A stretch of 36,802 nucleotides of DNA, taken from an uncultured Campylobacter sp. GTDB lineage: Bacteria; Campylobacterota; Campylobacteria; Campylobacterales; Campylobacteraceae. Positions 32,720 through 36,802 of this stretch are shown piece after piece; position 1 is the stretch's first letter; each line of letters starts with the position of its first letter. The stretch lies in NCBI GenBank assembly GCA_937965895.1, contig CALCKS010000001.1:1-36802 (forward strand), in the 5' to 3' direction. Both the position numbers and the translations under genes were made by a program. A model generated the notes under the pieces. It had not been told where the DNA came from and did no database searches. It worked only from the letters and a program-made list of their open reading frames with translations.

Positions 32720-33307
32720 ATGCACATTAGCGAAGGCGTTTTAAAACCCGAAATCATCGTGCCTTGCTCGGCCCTTTGCGTCGTTTTGGTCTCAAGCTTG
32801 ATTTACAAGCTAAAAACGAGCGAGATACCCAAGGTAGCGGCCGTCAGCGCGATGTTTTTTATGGCGTCTTTTATCCATATGCCTATCGGCGTCACGTCGA
32901 TACATCTCGTGCTAAGTGGCCTTGTGGGGGCGTTTTTGGGTGCAAATGCCGTTTTGGCTATTTTTATCGCGCTATTTTTTCAGGCCTTGCTTTTTGGTTA
33001 CGGCGGACTTAGCGCGCTTGGCGTAAATTTGCTAATCATCGCTTCTCCGGCGCTTCTTAGCCCATATCTTTTAAAGCTTTCTTTTAAGCGATATAGATCG
33101 TTTTTTTGGTTTTTGATCGGGTTTTTGCCTATACTTTGCTCATCGGTTTTGCTATCCTCGGTTCTAGTTTTAAACGGTAAAGAGTTTGCGCCCGTGGCCG
33201 CGCTTGTTTTTACTTCAAATTTAGCCCTTATGGCGCTTGAGGGGATCATCTCGCTTTTTGCGCTTTCTTTTATTTACAGGGTTAAAAAGGATCTTTTGAT
33301 TTGCTAA
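32720..33307 (+). CDS. nikM: Nickel/cobalt ECF transporter substrate-specific component (CbiM/NikM)
   Basis: This integral membrane S-component (195 aa, six or so hydrophobic segments) begins MHISEG. The N-terminal Met-His2 is the known Ni/Co-binding element of this family, together with later His residues (IHMPIGVTSIH). ALLFGYGGLSALGVNLLIIA is another family signature. It starts immediately after the nikK stop and overlaps nikL. Confidence 0.93.
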   Translation: MHISEGVLKPEIIVPCSALCVVLVSSLIYKLKTSEIPKVAAVSAMFFMASFIHMPIGVTSIHLVLSGLVGAFLGANAVLAIFIALFFQALLFGYGGLSALGVNLLIIASPALLSPYLLKLSFKRYRSFFWFLIGFLPILCSSVLLSSVLVLNGKEFAPVAALVFTSNLALMALEGIISLFALSFIYRVKKDLLIC

Positions 33308-33753
33308 AAATATTTTTGATCATGCTTTTAGCAAGCTTCCTAAACGCGCACTCTCTAAAAGGCTTTGCAAAGCAAGAGGGCGAATTTATCGAGATAAAAA
33401 GCTATTTTTACGGGAATTCCCCTTGTAAAAACTGCCCCGTAGCTTTTATAAAAGACGGTACCCAGATAGGAGGCGCGCAAACTGATGAAAACGGTTTTGC
33501 CAGAGCTAAAATCCCCGCAGATGAATTTGAAATCCTGATCGACGGCGGACTAGCGCACGAAAAAAGGATCAAATTTACCGCAAACAAAGCCGAGCTAAAA
33601 AGCGCCGAAAGTAACGCGTCAAGCGATGCCTCAAAGGCCAAATTTGACGAAATCGAGGAGGATTTTGGGGCTTACGCGCTTAAATTTATCCTTGCGTTTG
33701 CCGGAATCGGGCTATTTTTCGGCGGAATTTATCTGGTAAAAAGAGGCAAATGA
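33301..33753 (+). CDS. nikL: Nickel ECF transporter auxiliary membrane protein NikL
   Basis: This 150-aa protein has a signal peptide (1-16, LNA), a periplasmic beta domain and a C-terminal transmembrane helix (~126-146). Predicted cleavage exposes His17 as the mature N-terminus (HSLKGF). A Cys42-x2-Cys45 pair (PCKNC) is present. The start is a TTG at 33301 with AAGGAT upstream, overlapping the nikM stop; no ATG in frame would keep the signal peptide. It overlaps nikQ by 4 nt. It corresponds to the small L component of NikKMLQO systems. Confidence 0.85.
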   Translation: MLKIFLIMLLASFLNAHSLKGFAKQEGEFIEIKSYFYGNSPCKNCPVAFIKDGTQIGGAQTDENGFARAKIPADEFEILIDGGLAHEKRIKFTANKAELKSAESNASSDASKAKFDEIEEDFGAYALKFILAFAGIGLFFGGIYLVKRGK

Positions 33754-34397
33754 ACCTGTCCGTTTTGCTGGTTTGCTTTACTTTTTTTAGCTTTAGAGTC
33801 TCGCTTTCAAGCGCTACGGACGTCGTTTTCATCGCACCCGTGCTTTTTTTGGCGATTTTAAATTTTAAAAATCTTTTTGAAATTTTAAAATCCGTTTTAA
33901 AACTAAATATTTTTATAATCTTAGTCGTCTTAAGCCTCGTTCTTTACGGAGAGCACGCGCTTGCAAAGCTGATATTCGTAAGGTCGAATTTGATTATACT
34001 TTTTGGACGGTTGGCCTTTTATAGGAGCGATTATTTCAGTATCGCGCTTGCGGTTTCATCGCTAAATTTAGGCGACAAGCTAACGGCGATTTTTTACTTT
34101 AGCGCCAAATTTACGGCCGATCTTAAAACGATATTTGCAAGGCTAAAAAAGACTCTAAAAGTTCGAGGATTTGAGCCTAAAGCCTCGCTTTTTACCTACA
34201 AAATTTACGCAAATTTAGTCGCTATGCTTTTTTTAGAGGCGTTTTATAAGGCGAGCGTTCTTGAAAAAACCTTTGTTTGCAGGGGATTTGACGGCAAGCT
34301 TTACGGAGATAAAAGTCTCAAAATAAGCGTTAAAGACGCCGCTATAATCGCTTTAACGGCGTGTTGTTATATTTTTAGTTTAGGAGTCACGATATGA
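33750..34397 (+). CDS. nikQ: ECF transporter transmembrane coupling protein NikQ/CbiQ
   Basis: This is the T-component (215 aa) linking NikM to the ATPase. It has hydrophobic helices and the two cytoplasmic coupling motifs: KVRGFEPKA near residue 138 and the second, CRGFDGKLY, near residue 177. The start ATG overlaps the nikL stop and the stop overlaps the nikO start (ATGA). Confidence 0.9.
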   Translation: MNLSVLLVCFTFFSFRVSLSSATDVVFIAPVLFLAILNFKNLFEILKSVLKLNIFIILVVLSLVLYGEHALAKLIFVRSNLIILFGRLAFYRSDYFSIALAVSSLNLGDKLTAIFYFSAKFTADLKTIFARLKKTLKVRGFEPKASLFTYKIYANLVAMLFLEAFYKASVLEKTFVCRGFDGKLYGDKSLKISVKDAAIIALTACCYIFSLGVTI

Positions 34398-35044
34398 GCT
34401 GCACGATAAGCCTAAAAAACGTCTGCGCAAAAATAGGCGAAAGAACGCTTTTTGAAAATCTAAATTTAAACGCGACGCACAAGGACAAAATCGCGCTCAT
34501 AGGCCCAAACGGTTGCGGCAAAAGCACCTTGCTAGAGATAATGGCGGGGCTTAAAGCGCCTTGCGACGGCCATATCGAGCTTTTTCATCATAAAATTTCA
34601 AATTTAGACGAGTACAAGCCTTTTCGCCGCGACGTGGGCTATCTTTTTCAAGAGAGTAACGATTGTTTTATCTGTCCTAGCGTACTTGATGACGTGATGT
34701 TTTCGCTACTTAGCCGCGGCGAGGACAAAGAGCCGGCCGGGGCAAAAGCCGAGAAAATTTTACGCGAGCTTGAAATTTGGCATCTAAAAGACGAGATCGT
34801 TTTTGACCTCTCAGGAGGCGAGAAAAAGCTCGTCGCACTAGCTGGGATACTGGTGGCCGAGCCTAAAATTTTGCTACTTGACGAGCCTACGACCGCGCTT
34901 GATGCGGATATGCAAAGAAGGATAGCCGCTATCCTAAAATCCCTCGACGTCACGCAGATAATCGTCTCTCACGACAAAGAATTTATAAGCGACGTAGCAA
35001 GCGTAATGTACCGCCTGACAAAAAACGGACTAGAGCCGATATAA
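34394..35044 (+). CDS. nikO: ECF transporter ATPase NikO/CbiO
   Basis: This ABC ATPase (216 aa) has Walker A GPNGCGKST at 37-45, the Q-loop at Q86, signature LSGGEKK at 139-145, Walker B ILLLDEP at 159-165 and His193 in the H-loop. As the fifth overlapping gene it completes a full Ni/Co importer. No clear terminator is seen after it. Confidence 0.93.
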   Translation: MSCTISLKNVCAKIGERTLFENLNLNATHKDKIALIGPNGCGKSTLLEIMAGLKAPCDGHIELFHHKISNLDEYKPFRRDVGYLFQESNDCFICPSVLDDVMFSLLSRGEDKEPAGAKAEKILRELEIWHLKDEIVFDLSGGEKKLVALAGILVAEPKILLLDEPTTALDADMQRRIAAILKSLDVTQIIVSHDKEFISDVASVMYRLTKNGLEPI

Positions 35045-35101
35045 AATATCCTTATTTATACTTCTTTAAAAAAGCTCCGAAAACAGCAAAATTTATCAAT
35101 G

Positions 35102-35107
35102 TATAAT
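35102..35107 (+). promoter_or_regulatory. -10 element upstream of the modA-like gene
   Basis: TATAAT lies 46 nt before the chosen ATG at 35154, with ribosome site AAAGGAG at 35141-35147. This places the upstream in-frame ATG (35106) inside the promoter, which argues against using it as the start. Confidence 0.65.
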
Positions 35108-35153
35108 GATATATTTCATAAAATTGATAAATTTTATTTCAAAGGAGAATTTT

Positions 35154-35855
35154 ATGAAAAAATTACTACTTATTTCTATCGCGGCCGCGGTTGCCTTTGG
35201 CGGCGAAAATTTGCTCGTAGGAGCTGGCGGCGGATACAAAAAACCCGTCACTGAAGTGATAGAAAATCTCAAAAAAGAGGGCGTTCAGATCGAAGGCGCG
35301 TTTGCAAATTTGGGCCAAATCACTATCCAAGCAAAAGAGGGCAAGATGGCTGCGATCGTTGGCGACGAGGCGTTTTTAAAGAAAACCGACCTTGATATAA
35401 AAGGCTATGAACGCATCGGCAAGGGCGCTTTGGTGTTAGTCACGCCAAAAGGCAAGCAGATAAAAGACGTATCTGAGCTAAAAAATCTCGCCAAAATCGC
35501 GATGCCCGATGCCAAAAAAGCGATCTACGGCGTGAGGACGACGGAGTTTTTGAAAAGCTCAGGGCTAGAGGCCGATCTAGCGCCTAAGATGCTACCGGTC
35601 GCGGGCGTACCGCAAGTAGTCGCCTATGTCACGAACGGCGAAGTGGACGCGGGCTTTATCAACTCGACTGAAGCCGTGGCTAGAGAGGGCGAGTTTGGTA
35701 GCGTGATATATATCGACGAGGCGCTTTATAGCCCGGTTTTCATCTCGGCGGCCAAACTTCCGGCGTGCGAGGGTAACGAGGCGTGCGCTAAATTTATAGA
35801 CGAGATAAAAACTCCTCGCTCGAAGGAAATTTTCGCTAAATTCGGGCTAAAATAA
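35154..35855 (+). CDS. ModA-like oxyanion (molybdate/tungstate) ABC transporter substrate-binding protein
   Basis: This periplasmic binding protein (233 aa) has a signal peptide of ~15-17 residues. It follows the ModA pattern: ENLLVGAGGGYKKPVTEV after the signal, then a ligand region, KGALVLVTPKGK, KIAMPDAKKAIYG, and VAYVTNGEVDAGFINSTEAV. The hinge and second lobe match ModA-type type II binding proteins, though the usual AAASL start is replaced by GAGGG. The next gene is a ModB-like permease. Molybdate is the likeliest ligand, with tungstate or another anion possible. The start is chosen from the ribosome site and the signal peptide. Confidence 0.75.
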   Translation: MKKLLLISIAAAVAFGGENLLVGAGGGYKKPVTEVIENLKKEGVQIEGAFANLGQITIQAKEGKMAAIVGDEAFLKKTDLDIKGYERIGKGALVLVTPKGKQIKDVSELKNLAKIAMPDAKKAIYGVRTTEFLKSSGLEADLAPKMLPVAGVPQVVAYVTNGEVDAGFINSTEAVAREGEFGSVIYIDEALYSPVFISAAKLPACEGNEACAKFIDEIKTPRSKEIFAKFGLK

Positions 35856-35891
35856 TTTAAATCGAGGGCTTTTGGCTCGACCGAATTACTT

Positions 35892-35925
35892 TCAAATTTG
35901 ACGTAAAATTTGCATCAAATTTGAT
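35892..35925. repeat. Paired CAAATTTG palindromes in the modA-modB gap
   Basis: TCAAATTTGA (35892-35901) and ATCAAATTTGAT (35914-35925) are two short palindromes in a gap rich in AAATTTG words. They could be operators, but the word is very common across the whole window. Confidence 0.35.
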
Positions 35926-35995
35926 TTAAATACTAAAATTTGCTCGCTAAATTTAACTCAAATGAAAAGCAAAATTTAACGAAAAAAGGAAAAAT

Positions 35996-36655
35996 TTGCA
36001 GGAATTTACCTGGCTTATTCACCCGCTGCTTTTAAGCGCCAAAACGCTTGCCGTTACTTTTGTACTGCTTCTATTTTTAGGGCTTGGCGCGGCTTATTTT
36101 TTGGCGTTTTACCGCGGCAGATTTAAGGCTGTTTTGGAAGCGGCCGTGATGTTTCCGCTCATTTTTCCGCCGATTGCTACGGGATTTTTGCTGCTTTACG
36201 TCTTGGGGCGAAACGGCGTGATCGGCAAGGCGTTAAATTTACAGATTGTTTTTAGCTTTTCGGCGCTTGTTATCGCTTCGTTTTTAGCGGGCTTGCCGCT
36301 GTTTGTAAAGCCCGTTCAAAGCGCGCTTGAAAGCCTACCCAAAAGCCTAATCGAAGCGGGTCAAAGCTTAGGCAAAAATCGCTTTGAGATAGCTGCTTTT
36401 ATCCTTATCCCAAACGTCTTTAAAAGCGTCGTTTCGGCTCTCGTTTTGGCTCTGGCTCGCGGTCTTGGCGAGGTCGGTATCACGCTGATGCTAGGTGGAA
36501 ATATCGTGGGCAAAACCGACACCGTTTCGCTAGCTATCTATAATGCGGTTTACGACGGCGAAAACGGCCGCGCGCTCATTTTGAGCGTGATTTTGGTCGT
36601 GCTTAGCTTGGTGCTTTTTGGGTTTATAAATTTTCTAGAGCGAGCTAAAAAATAA
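35996..36655 (+). CDS. modB: ModB-like ABC transporter permease
   Basis: This inner-membrane permease (219 aa, about five transmembrane segments) is of the molybdate family. VMFPLIFPPIATGFLLLYVLGRNG is family-typical. The EAA loop, LIEAGQSLGKNRFEIAAFILIPN, contacts the ATPase, and ARGLGEVGITLMLGGNI follows it. The best start is a TTG at 35996 with AAGGA 5 nt before it. A 140-nt gap separates it from the modA-like gene. No ATPase (ModC) follows within the window. Confidence 0.88.
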   Translation: MQEFTWLIHPLLLSAKTLAVTFVLLLFLGLGAAYFLAFYRGRFKAVLEAAVMFPLIFPPIATGFLLLYVLGRNGVIGKALNLQIVFSFSALVIASFLAGLPLFVKPVQSALESLPKSLIEAGQSLGKNRFEIAAFILIPNVFKSVVSALVLALARGLGEVGITLMLGGNIVGKTDTVSLAIYNAVYDGENGRALILSVILVVLSLVLFGFINFLERAKK

Positions 36656-36753
36656 ATTTGCTATTTTAAACGCATAAAGCGACGAAGACTCCGAATTTAG
36701 CCCGAGCGTAAAAACAAAATACGGCTTTGCGAGTATAAATTCATTATTTTTTT

Positions 36754-36802
36754 GCTACAATAAGAAGTTTTGAACTTTAACTATTTAGGAGAAATTTCTA
36801 TG
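36754..36802 (+). promoter_or_regulatory. Promoter, ribosome site and ATG of a gene running off the window
   Basis: An extended -10, TGCTACAAT (TACAAT at 36756-36761), is followed by TAGGAG (~36785-36790) and an ATG at 36800-36802, the last three bases. Nothing can be said about the product. It has its own promoter, so it is not simply the third gene of a modAB operon. Confidence 0.6.

Noticed and set aside
33301..33310. Possible frameshift between nikM and nikL because nikL has no ATG
   Set aside because: A TTG start with AAGGAT upstream and a normal signal peptide explains the gene. TTG starts are also the best choice for modB, wzm and rmd in this window.
35106..35153. Upstream in-frame ATG for the modA-like protein
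   Set aside because: It lies within the TATAAT promoter hexamer and would bury the signal peptide. The ATG at 35154 has AAAGGAG at good spacing.

Overview
The window looks like chromosomal DNA from an oral-type Campylobacter of the C. rectus / C. showae / C. curvus kind. The evidence is the gene content: crystalline surface-layer (S-layer) proteins with RTX-like repeats, a pseudaminic acid (Pse) pathway with a Maf transferase, and a NikKMLQO-type nickel transporter. Composition also fits: moderate GC with very frequent AAATTTG/CAAATTT words, Campylobacter-type promoters with a good or extended -10 and no clear -35, and AAGGAG ribosome sites. The species is an inference.

Positions 1-10,110 (+ strand) hold three tandem S-layer paralogs, the first cut off at its 5' end. 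The second and third share an exact 133-bp direct repeat that covers the promoter, the 5' leader and the first 18 codons. Each gene is followed by its own terminator-like hairpin. The proteins are cysteine-free, with a conserved DUF4214-type N-terminus (in the two complete ones), a variable beta-solenoid-like middle and a C-terminal RTX/type I secretion module. No type I secretion genes are present.

Positions 10,352-25,588 (- strand) form one tightly packed cluster, transcribed right to left: pseB, pseC, pseF, a small membrane protein, pseG, pseH, pseI, maf, wzm, wzt, a 1201-aa methyltransferase/coiled-coil/double glycosyltransferase, gmd and rmd. The first half should make CMP-pseudaminic acid and transfer it to protein, most likely flagellin. 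The second half should make GDP-D-rhamnose, polymerise it, cap it by methylation and export it through a Wzm/Wzt O-antigen ABC transporter. In C. fetus the S-layer is anchored on LPS O-chains, and one serotype uses a D-rhamnan with a methylated end. This window therefore plausibly encodes both the S-layer and its LPS anchor.

Positions 25,811-29,873 hold dcd (dCTP deaminase, - strand) and, divergently, a subtilisin-family autotransporter protease. Positions 30,173-31,608 hold two duplicated, secreted, cysteine-rich Sel1-repeat proteins.

Positions 31,973-35,044 are a five-gene nickel (or cobalt) uptake operon, nikKMLQO. Positions 35,154-36,655 encode a ModA-like oxyanion-binding protein and a ModB-like permease, with no ATPase directly following. 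The window ends on the ATG of another gene that has its own promoter. I saw no tRNA, rRNA, CRISPR array, insertion sequence or prophage gene.
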